DNA from: an uncultured Bacillota bacterium
Lineage (GTDB): Bacteria > Bacillota > Clostridia > Peptostreptococcales > Anaerovoracaceae
Reading direction: 5' to 3'
NCBI GenBank assembly: GCA_946408315.1
Contig: CAMJRV010000015.1
Location: 1 to 16,878, forward strand
Length of the DNA stretch: 16,878 nucleotides
Both the position numbers and the translations under genes were made by a program. Shown piece by piece: positions 1-7,212 of the stretch. Within the stretch, counting starts at the first letter, position 1. Each line of letters starts with the position of its first letter. The notes under the pieces were generated by a model. That model searched no databases, had not been told where the DNA came from, and saw only the letters and a program-made list of their open reading frames with translations.

Positions 1-184
1 CAACCGGAGAAACCTCTCGATGACGGAACAGTTCCGCACGCTGTTTTACGGGGAGATCGCCCCAAAGCTGGAAGAATGCGTGCGCGAAGCCACGGGGTAT
101 CAGGCGGAGGTAACGTCTTTGCAGGTTGACGGGGCGAAAAGAGTAGATAAAATTGTCTTGACGATGATCGGAAATACATGGTAA
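1..184 (+). CDS. C-terminal end of a small protein, possibly MpsC/DUF2294-like (5' end outside window)
   Basis: An open frame enters from the left edge (codons from base 2) and ends with TAA at 182-184, giving about 60 residues and no start in view. The visible tail has a pattern of the type Y-x-EIAPKLEE-x(3)-EATGY-x-x-EVTSL followed by a short hydrophobic strand ending in IVLTMIGNTW. This resembles the end of MpsC (DUF2294) domains, where a helix and a TG motif precede a final beta strand. That match is from memory and is weak. Codon use fits the neighbouring genes, so a real coding end is likely. Nothing more can be said about function. The next gene starts about 390 bases downstream, behind a riboswitch. 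Confidence 0.5.
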   Translation, partial: NRRNLSMTEQFRTLFYGEIAPKLEECVREATGYQAEVTSLQVDGAKRVDKIVLTMIGNTW

Positions 185-261
185 ATTTAACGGAGAAGGT
201 TCTGCAAATCGGATACGAGGTGCAGAATTTTATTTCATCGAACCGAATATTTCGGAAGAAA

Positions 262-462
262 GCAGCCCTAGACGTTGCACACCGAACCACATTTGTATCT
301 CAAATGCGGTCCGGTACGCAGGGCCGAAGAAGCAAAGGAGCACGGTGGCAGTCATGCTCTGGAAACTGACAGGCAAAAGGAAGGCTGCGGGACGATACTT
401 TGGAGAGACTTCATTCAATTGGAGCGCCAACGAGGCTATAACCAACAGGCAAAAGGACAGAG
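262..462 (+). promoter_or_regulatory. Tandem glycine riboswitch (two aptamers)
   Basis: Two copies of the conserved glycine-aptamer 3' core AGGCAAAAGGA are present, at about 371-381 and 447-457. Aptamer 1 is closed by a P1 helix, GCAGCC (262-267) with GGCTGC (383-388), and has the conserved GCCGAAGAAGCAA segment near 323-335. The linker GCGGGACGATACTTTGGAGAG leads straight into aptamer 2, as in known tandem glycine riboswitches. Aptamer 2 is closed by CTTTG (398-402) with CAGAG (458-462). Its internal GCGCCAACGAGGC segment departs from the usual GCGCCGAAGGGGCAA, so it may be partly diverged. The element lies on the same strand as, and 115 bases before, the saccharopine-dehydrogenase-family gene. 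No clear terminator with a T-run follows, so control could be translational or by an unrecognised fold. Confidence 0.88.
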
Positions 463-521
463 GAATTATGATTTGTAATCGGTCATAGGAATATTTGGTT
501 TCCAACTGCTGAGTAAGATTT

Positions 522-551
522 GCAGACAGCGTGGATTGATCGGCTGTCTGC
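522..551 (+). other. 9-bp hairpin between riboswitch and start codon
   Basis: GCAGACAGC (522-530) and GCTGTCTGC (543-551) form a perfect 9-bp stem with a 12-base loop. No T-run follows, so it is not a standard intrinsic terminator. It ends about 11 bases before the AAGGAGG ribosome binding site of the gene starting at 577. It could be part of the riboswitch expression platform or an mRNA-stabilising stem; the sequence alone does not decide. Confidence 0.6.
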
Positions 552-576
552 CGCCAAAAGCAAGGAGGAAAAGAAG

Positions 577-1935
577 ATGAGAATGTTATTGATCGGAGCA
601 GGCGCGGTGGGTGAATCCATTTTGCGTATCCTGGAGGTCAGAGATCCGAAGCGGACCTGGCTGGAGCACGTAGTGGTAGCCGATTGCAGCATGGAAAAAG
701 TAAGGTCGGTATGCGAGCACCTGAACGACAGCGACAGGTATACGCCGGAGTTTGTGGACGCCCACAAAGAAGAAGACGTGGTAAATCTGATCAAAAAATA
801 CGACTGTGATTTTGTCATGGACGCTGCGGCGCCCTATGTGACAAACCGGATTTTTGACGCGGCGTTTCAGGCGGGAGCGAAGTATGCGAATATGGGAACC
901 CTGTCCGTGCCCTTCGACCCGCCCCAATATGGAATCGGTCTGGAAAACTGCTATAAGGAACCGATGACGAAGTACAATTTTGACAGGCATGAAGCGTGGG
1001 CGGAAAAGGGAAACATGGCGGTGATCTGTCTGGGTATCGATCCCGGCGTCGTCAATGTTTTCGCTAAATTCGCGGCGGAATACCTTTTTGATGAACTCTA
1101 TGAGATCCATGTCAAGGATGGGGGTAACCTCACCATCCCCAGCGCCGGAGAGGACGATATCGCCTTCGGCTTCAATGTCTGGACGGTTCTGGACGAATGC
1201 ATCAATCCCAATGTGGAGTGGAACAAGGATTACGGTTTCATCGTAGACCGTCCTTTTGCCGGAGAGGAAACGTTCCAGATGCCGGCCGGAGTCGGCGCCA
1301 ATACCCTCGTCAAGATCGAGCATGAGGAGACGGTTACGATCCCCAGGTACCTGCAGCGGTACGGCCTTCGCAGGTGCACGTTTAAAATCGCCCTGGACGA
1401 CAATCTGGTAAAAGCGCTGAAGGTCATCAGCGCCCTCGGACTGAGAAGCCTGAAGCCCGTCGAAGTAGACGGTGTGAAGGTCATTCCAAGAGACGTAGTC
1501 GCCGCCTGTGCGCCCCAGCCGGAAGATCTCGGGGATGAGATGATCGGAAAGATGTGCGTGGGGATCCACTGCAAGGGAGTCAAGGACGGAAAGACGAGGG
1601 AAGTCTTCATGTACCAGCCTTTTGACAATCAGATCGCCATGAAAAACTGGAATATGCAGGTCGTGGTGGCTCAGACCGGATTTGGAGCCGCCGTAGGCAT
1701 TGAGCTCATCGGAAGGGGAATCTGGAACGACGCGGGCGTGTTCTCGCCGGAGTATTTCGATCCTATTCCGTTCCTGCGGATCATGGATGAGTCTGGGTTT
1801 GAATACGGTATCGTGGAAATGGATTCCGAATACAAGACGGTCAACGATAAGAAAATCATGGCCCAGATTTACAAGGAGGCAGCCAGGTCTCAGAAGGAGA
1901 AGGAGAAGAAAAGCGAGGGGAAACGCTCCAGATAA
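577..1935 (+). CDS. Saccharopine-dehydrogenase-family NAD(P)-dependent oxidoreductase
   Basis: The 452-residue protein opens with a Rossmann nucleotide-binding motif, MRMLLIGAGAVGES (GxGxxG at residues 7-12). It continues with the family's NADP domain (VMDAAAPYVTNRIFDAAFQAG) and a C-terminal catalytic-type domain starting around GIDPGVVNVFAKFAAE. Family members reduce or oxidise secondary amines formed between an amino group and an aldehyde: saccharopine, carboxynorspermidine and relatives. The sequence does not settle the substrate. The start at ATG 577 is chosen because AAGGAGG lies a few bases upstream and the Rossmann strand begins immediately; an in-frame ATG at 520 would put extra residues inside the leader hairpin. 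The tail is rich in Lys, Arg and Glu. The gene lies behind a tandem glycine riboswitch and ends at a strong terminator, so it is probably a single-gene unit. Family assignment is firm; the reaction is not. Confidence 0.88.
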   Translation: MRMLLIGAGAVGESILRILEVRDPKRTWLEHVVVADCSMEKVRSVCEHLNDSDRYTPEFVDAHKEEDVVNLIKKYDCDFVMDAAAPYVTNRIFDAAFQAGAKYANMGTLSVPFDPPQYGIGLENCYKEPMTKYNFDRHEAWAEKGNMAVICLGIDPGVVNVFAKFAAEYLFDELYEIHVKDGGNLTIPSAGEDDIAFGFNVWTVLDECINPNVEWNKDYGFIVDRPFAGEETFQMPAGVGANTLVKIEHEETVTIPRYLQRYGLRRCTFKIALDDNLVKALKVISALGLRSLKPVEVDGVKVIPRDVVAACAPQPEDLGDEMIGKMCVGIHCKGVKDGKTREVFMYQPFDNQIAMKNWNMQVVVAQTGFGAAVGIELIGRGIWNDAGVFSPEYFDPIPFLRIMDESGFEYGIVEMDSEYKTVNDKKIMAQIYKEAARSQKEKEKKSEGKRSR

Positions 1936-1962
1936 ACGGTATCGTCTAAACAGCATCGTCAG

Positions 1963-2010
1963 AAAAAACGTCCCAAAACGGTCAGTACCGACCGCTTTGG
2001 GACGTTTTTT
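1963..2010 (+). terminator. Intrinsic terminator after the oxidoreductase gene
   Basis: AAAAAACGTCCCAAA (1963-1977) pairs perfectly with TTTGGGACGTTTTTT (1996-2010), with an extra CGGT/ACCG stem in the loop. A-run before and T-run after mean it could also work in the reverse direction, but no reverse-strand gene is seen here. Confidence 0.92.
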
Positions 2011-2073
2011 CTCGCGCCCAGCAGGCAGATTTCTGTAAATTTCATCAAGAATCGAGTTAATTTCTACGTTTTA

Positions 2074-2102
2074 TTGAATTAATGAAATAATTACGCTATA
2101 TT
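2074..2102 (+). promoter_or_regulatory. Sigma-A type promoter for the sigma-factor gene
   Basis: TTGAAT (2074-2079) and TATATT (2097-2102) are separated by 17 bases in an AT-rich stretch, about 54 bases before the ATG at 2156. The spacing is ideal and the boxes are near consensus. Confidence 0.6.
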
Positions 2103-2155
2103 AAACTAATAGTATAGAAAATAGCGATTAATTGTTGAATTATTGGGTGAATTCA

Positions 2156-2671
2156 ATGAATCGTGTCGAAAACAGATCTCAGAGAATACAACTGTTTGAA
2201 AAGGTCTGCACGGTTTGCGGAAGGGAACTCCAGGGCTTCATCTATACCATGACCAGAAGCGATCCCTTTGCCATGGAAGAGATCTATCAGAATACCATGC
2301 TGGGAGCATTGGCGGGACTGGAGTATCTGCGCGATATCGGAAAGATGAAATCATGGCTCTTTTCCATCGCAAAGGCGGAGGCCAGGCGATATTATGCCGC
2401 CATTGCAAAGGCAGAGGTCAGGTGCTGCCATGCCCCACCGGGAACTGAGACAGATTTTACGAAATCCGTCGAAGACAGCGAGTCTGTGAAAAATTTGATC
2501 GGTGTGCTGTCGGACGAAGAGCAATTGCTGTGTATCCTCCACTATTATTACGACCTGCCGCTGAAGAAGATCTCTGAAAAAATGAATGTAAACTACAACA
2601 CGGTCCGGTCCATGCATATGCGGGGAATGTCCAAAATGAGGAAGGAATTGAAGGAACTTGCAAGCTGGTGA
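2156..2671 (+). CDS. ECF-like sigma-70 family RNA polymerase sigma factor
   Basis: The protein has about 171 residues. The N-terminal half has a region-2-like helix set (LQGFIYTMTRSDPFAMEEIYQNTMLGAL, then a KMKSWLFSIAKAEARRYY segment typical of region 2.4). The C-terminal half has a region-4 helix-turn-helix (LKKISEKMNVNYNTVRSMHMRGMSKMRKEL). Size and layout fit a group 4 (ECF-type) sigma factor. The start at ATG 2156 is preferred because GGGTGA lies five bases upstream; the frame is also open to TTG 2132 and GTG 2147. The linker between regions 2 and 4 contains a diverged 12-residue duplication (IAKAEARRYYAA / IAKAEVRCCHAP). No anti-sigma membrane protein follows. The neighbours are a DUF4125 gene and a TPR-DUF4037 gene, which suggests a dedicated regulatory cassette. 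Confidence 0.8.
   Translation: MNRVENRSQRIQLFEKVCTVCGRELQGFIYTMTRSDPFAMEEIYQNTMLGALAGLEYLRDIGKMKSWLFSIAKAEARRYYAAIAKAEVRCCHAPPGTETDFTKSVEDSESVKNLIGVLSDEEQLLCILHYYYDLPLKKISEKMNVNYNTVRSMHMRGMSKMRKELKELASW
2364..2435 (+). repeat. 36-bp in-frame tandem duplication inside the sigma-factor gene
   Basis: Bases 2364-2399 and 2400-2435 align without gaps at about 27 of 36 positions and encode two related 12-residue blocks beginning IAKAE. The copies have diverged, so the duplication is not recent. It lies in the linker between sigma regions 2 and 4. Confidence 0.7.
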
Positions 2672-2730
2672 GCCCGATTGAAAAAATGTCAGAATAGATT
2701 GCAAAATAACTAGTAAAAATTTCAATCCCA

Positions 2731-2758
2731 TTGAATTTTAGTCGAGTTGTGCTATGAT
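2731..2758 (+). promoter_or_regulatory. Sigma-A type promoter for the DUF4125/TPR genes
   Basis: TTGAAT (2731-2736) and TATGAT (2753-2758) lie 16 bases apart, and the -10 box is preceded by TGC, an extended -10 motif. The ATG at 2808 is 49 bases further on. The -35 hexamer is the same as in the promoter of the upstream sigma gene. Whether that sigma factor reads this promoter cannot be told from sequence. Confidence 0.6.
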
Positions 2759-2807
2759 TACAGATACTGGACCGCCTTAGAGCGGCATCCCACAGGAGGT
2801 GTTGTAA

Positions 2808-3443
2808 ATGTACGATACGATGATGAAGCCGGAAACACGAAATCTGATCATAGAAAAAATAATCCGGGGAGAATGGGAAATGTTCCAATCCGTTGAGGAG
2901 ATTGAAGGAAAAGCGAGCTGCAAGGAGGAATGGCAGACGTTTCATATCATGAGATATTCTTATTACAATGCCTGGTCCGACCAGATGATAAAAAGTTATC
3001 TGAGAGACTTGGACGACGCCTTTCGGGAACATAGAAATCTCGTGATGGAAAAGTATGCGTATATGATGGAATCTACCGATCCGGAATATTACAGAAGCAA
3101 GCTTGAGCCGCACCTGCCCAAGGGCGATGAGGAGACGAAGGCGATGATCGGGGAGATTGCAGAATACCTGGTCGGCTGCGATCGGGAATTTGCGCTGCAA
3201 TATCCCGGACTCGGACGGAAGAGCCGCCCCATTTCCGCAGAGCAGGACAGCGGTTATGAGACGTCGGCCGAAACCTACATAAAGGGCGAGCTGAGAACCT
3301 ATTCCAAATTTACGCTGAAGCATTTTCTGGACTATGTTCGGGCTTGCCGGGGAGACGGCGTCAATTTTTCTTTCCTGGTCAAGGATAAGATGGTCAGGAT
3401 GTACGGATTCGATTCGCTGGAAGATGCGGAACGGAAGATGTGA
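2808..3443 (+). CDS. DUF4125 family protein
   Basis: This 211-residue soluble protein has no signal peptide or membrane segment. It follows the DUF4125 pattern as remembered: EWEMFQSV near the N-terminus, a TFHIMRYSYYNAW segment, a SYLRDLDDAFREHRNLVMEKYAYMME helix pair, then TSAETYIKGELRTYS and a final VRMYGFDSLEDAE. The many conserved charged and aromatic residues suggest a compact helical domain, possibly enzymatic, but no function is established. The start is well placed behind AGGAGGT (2794-2800). The next gene begins 12 bases after the stop, so the two are almost certainly co-transcribed. A sigma-factor gene lies directly upstream. Confidence 0.85.
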   Translation: MYDTMMKPETRNLIIEKIIRGEWEMFQSVEEIEGKASCKEEWQTFHIMRYSYYNAWSDQMIKSYLRDLDDAFREHRNLVMEKYAYMMESTDPEYYRSKLEPHLPKGDEETKAMIGEIAEYLVGCDREFALQYPGLGRKSRPISAEQDSGYETSAETYIKGELRTYSKFTLKHFLDYVRACRGDGVNFSFLVKDKMVRMYGFDSLEDAERKM

Positions 3444-3455
3444 GGCAGGTGGGCT

Positions 3456-5258
3456 ATGGAAACGGGGAAATTTTTTCAGGAACTGGACGCGATGTTCAGA
3501 AACGGAAACATCAAGGATGCCGAGACATATGTGATGGGCTCGATGGAGCGCGTTACGGAAGAGAAGAACCTGCCCGCGCTGCTGGCGATGGCAAATGAGC
3601 TGGGAGGCATCTACCGAGTGACGAACCGGCTGGAAGAGGCAAAGAAGGTGTACGGGGCTGCGGTGGAGATCATCCGCCTGCTGGGGCTTGAAAACGCCGA
3701 GCAGCACGGAACGACGCTCCTGAACCTCGGAAGCGTTTATACGGAAGCGAACGAGCCGTCGGAGGCTCTGCGGCTCTATGAAGAGGCGGAGGCGATCTTT
3801 CAGCGCGTCGGATTGGAATCGGAATATCAGATGGCCGCGCTTTACAACAACAGGAGCCATGCCTTCGATAAGCTCGGAGAGCCGGAAAAAGCGCTGGCCT
3901 GGGCGGAGAAAGCCATGGGCGTCATCCGGAAGCTGGAGGATTATGACACGGAGCTGGCGACGACCTATACGACGCTGGCCGCCCGCTGTTCAAAGATGAT
4001 GCGATACGATGAGGCGTGGGATTATCTCAAAGAAGCGGAGGCGATCTTTCTGAAGCTGCCGGGGAAGCCGAACGTTCACTATGCTGCTACGCTGAATTCT
4101 CTGGGAGAAATCTGCTACCGGAGAGGCAGCTATGAAGAGGCGGCGGCCTATTTTGAGAAAGCGCTGAAGATCATTGGAGAGAACTACGGGGAGAACCAAT
4201 CCTACCGGGATGTTTCCGCAAACCTTGCGAGGGTCAGAGAGGCGGCCGGGAAAGCTCCCGCAGCGTCCGGGCAGGGTGCAGCTTCCGGGCAGTTGTCCGC
4301 GGCTTCCGGGACCCGGCGGCTATCGGGGCTGGAAATGGCGGAAGCTTACTATAATGAATACGGGAAGCGAATGATCGAGGAGAATTTTTCAGAATATAGG
4401 AAGTACGTGGCCGCAGGGCTTGTGGGCGAGGGTTCCGAATGCTTCGGCTTTGACGACAGCCTGTCGGAGAGTCACGACTACGGTCCGGGCTTTTGCATCT
4501 GGCTTCCCGATGAGATATACAAGAGCGTGGGCCACAGGATGCAGGAGGAGTATGACAAGCTTCCCAAGAGCTATCTGGGCAGGTGCAGAATGGAAACGGC
4601 GGAGGGCGCGGGAAGAGTGGGCGTCTTCAGCATCCGGGAGTTTTACAGGAAATATACGGGCTGCGACGGGATTCCCGAAAATCAGATCGCATGGCTTCTC
4701 ATCCCGGAGACCAGCCTTGCCACCGCCGTAAACGGCAGAGTCTTTGAGGATCATCCGGGCGAGTTTACGAAGATCAGAAACGGCCTGCTCGATTTCTATC
4801 CGAGAGACGTCTATCTGAAAAAATTGACGGCGAGAATGGCGATGATGTCACAGGCCGGTCAGTATAATTACGAGCGGTGTATGAAGCGGGGAGAGTACGG
4901 CGCCGCCTATCTTTCCTGCGGGGAATTTATTAAAAATGCGGGTTCTATCGTCTATCTGCTGAATCATAAATACATGCCGTTTTATAAATGGATGTTCCGG
5001 GGGATGGGAGCGCTTTCCCGGCTGGGCGAGGTGAAACCGATGATGGAGAGGCTGGCTGCGGTCCCGGATCTGCCGGAGAATGCGGCGGAAAAGGTCTCTC
5101 TGATCGAAGAGATCTGTGTTCTGGTTCGGGACGAGCTGGAACGGCAGGGGCTTGTCGGCGGGAAGGACCCGTTTCTGAACAGCCATTGCCGCGACGTGAT
5201 CAGCCTCATATCTGATCCGCAGATCAGGAAGCTGCCGGTTATGTTTGACGGAAGATAA
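3456..5258 (+). CDS. TPR-repeat protein with DUF4037 (nucleotidyltransferase-like) C-terminal domain
   Basis: The 600-residue soluble protein has two parts. Residues about 40-265 are a run of roughly five TPR-like helix pairs (for example ATLNSLGEICYRRGSYEEAA and ALYNNRSHAFDKLGEPEKAL). An Ala/Ser/Gly-rich linker with three AASG units follows at about 265-290. The C-terminal half looks like DUF4037, with the motif GSECFGFDDSLSESHDYG at residues 326-343, which resembles the GS...DxD signature of nucleotidyltransferases. At the position where I recall an Asp-His-Asp triplet this protein has Ser-His-Asp (339-341), so activity may be altered. The TPR part probably binds a partner protein. Tight linkage to the DUF4125 gene (12-base gap) suggests that the two act together. 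Domain calls are from memory; the biochemical role is unknown. Confidence 0.82.
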   Translation: METGKFFQELDAMFRNGNIKDAETYVMGSMERVTEEKNLPALLAMANELGGIYRVTNRLEEAKKVYGAAVEIIRLLGLENAEQHGTTLLNLGSVYTEANEPSEALRLYEEAEAIFQRVGLESEYQMAALYNNRSHAFDKLGEPEKALAWAEKAMGVIRKLEDYDTELATTYTTLAARCSKMMRYDEAWDYLKEAEAIFLKLPGKPNVHYAATLNSLGEICYRRGSYEEAAAYFEKALKIIGENYGENQSYRDVSANLARVREAAGKAPAASGQGAASGQLSAASGTRRLSGLEMAEAYYNEYGKRMIEENFSEYRKYVAAGLVGEGSECFGFDDSLSESHDYGPGFCIWLPDEIYKSVGHRMQEEYDKLPKSYLGRCRMETAEGAGRVGVFSIREFYRKYTGCDGIPENQIAWLLIPETSLATAVNGRVFEDHPGEFTKIRNGLLDFYPRDVYLKKLTARMAMMSQAGQYNYERCMKRGEYGAAYLSCGEFIKNAGSIVYLLNHKYMPFYKWMFRGMGALSRLGEVKPMMERLAAVPDLPENAAEKVSLIEEICVLVRDELERQGLVGGKDPFLNSHCRDVISLISDPQIRKLPVMFDGR

Positions 5259-5273
5259 AATCAGCGGTATACT
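5245..5273 (+). promoter_or_regulatory. Sigma-A type promoter for the sigma-54 activator gene
   Basis: TTGACG (5245-5250) and TATACT (5268-5273) are 17 bases apart and lie 26 bases before the GTG start at 5299. The -35 box overlaps the last codons of the TPR gene. This suggests the activator is transcribed independently of the upstream cassette. Confidence 0.62.
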
Positions 5274-5298
5274 TACGGGATAAAATGGAGTAAGGAGT

Positions 5299-7161
5299 GT
5301 GAACCGGTTGTCTCATAACCTTCAGCAATTTGGAATCCTTGCCGATATGGTGAAGGAAGGCTTTATCTATATCGATAAGGATGCTCGGATTCAGATCTAT
5401 AACAAGAGCGCGAAAGAAATCTTCAGAATTGATAAGAGCGTTGGCACAGGCCATCCTGGCGGCTCGATCAAGAAGGGGGATATTGTCATCATCGGGGACA
5501 ACTGCCTTGGCAAGGATGACGGAGGGCTTGAGGCGGACAGCCTGATCAAGATCGGAATCAGAGATCCCAATATTGCGCCTCACGTTGCATTTTTAGGCAT
5601 GGGCCTGTATGAGGACGACAGTGCAGAGCCTGTCTACGAATATCACCATACGAACGATGGGTTTTCTTCCGTATATGAGCTGAAAGCGAATATTCTGGGC
5701 TACCGGGCCGCGGTTAAAATAGAGGAAAAGAGCATTGCGATTACGTTCGGTGAAGAATCGTTTTTGATGAGCTACCATAACTCCATCGGTCATATCGTTG
5801 TGGTCGATCCGCATACGGGAAAGGTTAAGTTTTATCAAACCGGCGGATATACCGCAAGGGGAGAGTCGGTAGCCGAACTGCTGAGCGGGAAGCCTTACCG
5901 GGCAAAAGGGCCGTCGGTCGATGATTTCGATGTAATCGGGAAAAATATTTTCAGCATTCAGAACGGCGTGGCCATACAGGAGCTGTACAAGGTTGCCAGG
6001 GGAGGCGATCATGATCCCCGGGATAAGTTTGCGGAAATAAACGGCATTCCTGCCCTATACTCCATTTTCCCTGTGGAAGGTGAGACGGGACGGAATGGAG
6101 CTGTATTGAGGGTTGAAGATATTTCCGCCATGAATAAGGTGATCCGGGAAAGGGACGAGGCCCTTCTGTTTGTCGAAGAGATGAAGAAAATCATCGACGA
6201 CAGTGTATTTGAATGGGAAGGGTTCTCTCAGCTTGACGGCGAGAGCAAGGCCATGCGGAATATAAAGAAGCTTGCCTATAAAGCCTCCCGGTCCAATTCC
6301 ACCGTTTTAATCCTCGGAGAGAGCGGAACGGGAAAGACTTTTCTTGCCGAATCGATTCATAAAGCGGGGAGTAAACGGAATCAGGCGTTTATCCATGTCA
6401 ATTGCGGAGCGATGCCGGAAACACTTTTGGAGAGCGAACTCTTCGGCTATGAACGGGGTTCGTTTACCGGAGCGAGTACGGAAGGAAAGATCGGGCTGTT
6501 TGAGAAGGCGAAGGGCGGAACGATTTTTCTTGACGAGATCGGCGACCTCAGCCTCACTTCCCAGGTAAAGCTGCTGAAGGTTCTGCAGGATAAAACATTT
6601 TTCAAGATCGGGGGAACGACGGAGATCAGCACCGACGTAAGGATCATTGCCGCAACCAATAGAAATCTTGAGGATGAGATCCGGTGCGGCCGGTTCCGGG
6701 AGGATCTGTTCTATCGTCTGAACGTCTTCCCGATCTGGATGCCGGCTCTCAGGGAACGAAAGGAAGATATTGACGCTCTGTCCAATCGTTTCTTAAAGCG
6801 AATCTGCAGCAGGCTCGGGTGTGAAGATAAATTTATTTCTCCCGATGTGCAAAAATGCCTTCTGTCGTATGACTGGCCCGGCAATATCAGGGAATTGGAA
6901 AATGTGCTTGAGCGGGCGGCCAATATCTCGGATGGGAGAATCATTAATATGGTGCACCTGCCCTCAAAGATCACCGGCAATCACATGAAATCAGCCCAAT
7001 CAGAATGGAAAAGCTTTAAAGAATCTATTGAGGAAGCTGAGAAAAAAGCGATTGTAGAAGCCCTGGCCTATTATAAAAATGATAAGAAGAAGGCGATGAA
7101 AGCGCTGCAGATCGGAAAGACAAATTTTTATGAGAAATTAAACAAGTATGGTATACGATGA
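5299..7161 (+). CDS. Sigma-54-dependent transcriptional activator (PAS-like, AAA+, Fis-type HTH)
   Basis: The protein has 620 residues. Residues about 12-45 look like a PAS domain (FGILADMVKEGFIYIDKDA). Residues about 46-310 form a sensory region I do not recognise. The AAA+ core has Walker A GESGTGKT (340-347), the sigma-54 contact loop GSFTGA (387-392; usually GAFTGA), Walker B IFLDE (409-413) and the RFREDLFYRLNVF motif. The C-terminus (about 580-620) is a Fis-type HTH (KKKAMKALQIGKTNFYEKL). The start is GTG 5299, with GGAG eight bases upstream; an in-frame TTG at 5308, behind AAGGAG, is an alternative. No receiver domain is present, so it probably senses a small molecule. The likely target is the sigma-54 promoter of the downstream decarboxylase-symporter operon. 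Confidence 0.93.
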   Translation: MNRLSHNLQQFGILADMVKEGFIYIDKDARIQIYNKSAKEIFRIDKSVGTGHPGGSIKKGDIVIIGDNCLGKDDGGLEADSLIKIGIRDPNIAPHVAFLGMGLYEDDSAEPVYEYHHTNDGFSSVYELKANILGYRAAVKIEEKSIAITFGEESFLMSYHNSIGHIVVVDPHTGKVKFYQTGGYTARGESVAELLSGKPYRAKGPSVDDFDVIGKNIFSIQNGVAIQELYKVARGGDHDPRDKFAEINGIPALYSIFPVEGETGRNGAVLRVEDISAMNKVIRERDEALLFVEEMKKIIDDSVFEWEGFSQLDGESKAMRNIKKLAYKASRSNSTVLILGESGTGKTFLAESIHKAGSKRNQAFIHVNCGAMPETLLESELFGYERGSFTGASTEGKIGLFEKAKGGTIFLDEIGDLSLTSQVKLLKVLQDKTFFKIGGTTEISTDVRIIAATNRNLEDEIRCGRFREDLFYRLNVFPIWMPALRERKEDIDALSNRFLKRICSRLGCEDKFISPDVQKCLLSYDWPGNIRELENVLERAANISDGRIINMVHLPSKITGNHMKSAQSEWKSFKESIEEAEKKAIVEALAYYKNDKKKAMKALQIGKTNFYEKLNKYGIR

Positions 7162-7212
7162 ATCCGGTCATTTTATTGTCTTATTGATTATGGTCCGGGG
7201 AAAAATAGAATA

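Noticed and set aside
178..505. Small open frames on both strands in the leader before the oxidoreductase gene
   Set aside because: They overlap the tandem glycine riboswitch, have no convincing ribosome binding sites, and do not look like proteins.
577..1935. Bacterial homospermidine synthase
   Set aside because: The N-terminus lacks the pattern I recall for that enzyme (VMIGFGSIGRG and following). General saccharopine-dehydrogenase motifs fit better.
586..1956. Long open frame (456 codons) on the minus strand
   Set aside because: It lies entirely opposite the oxidoreductase gene, its product resembles no family I know, and the + strand protein has clear family motifs and a good ribosome binding site.
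2457..3860. Long open frame (467 codons) on the minus strand
   Set aside because: It covers the ends of three + strand genes and a promoter region. Its low-complexity product has no recognisable motif, so it is a shadow of high-GC third positions.
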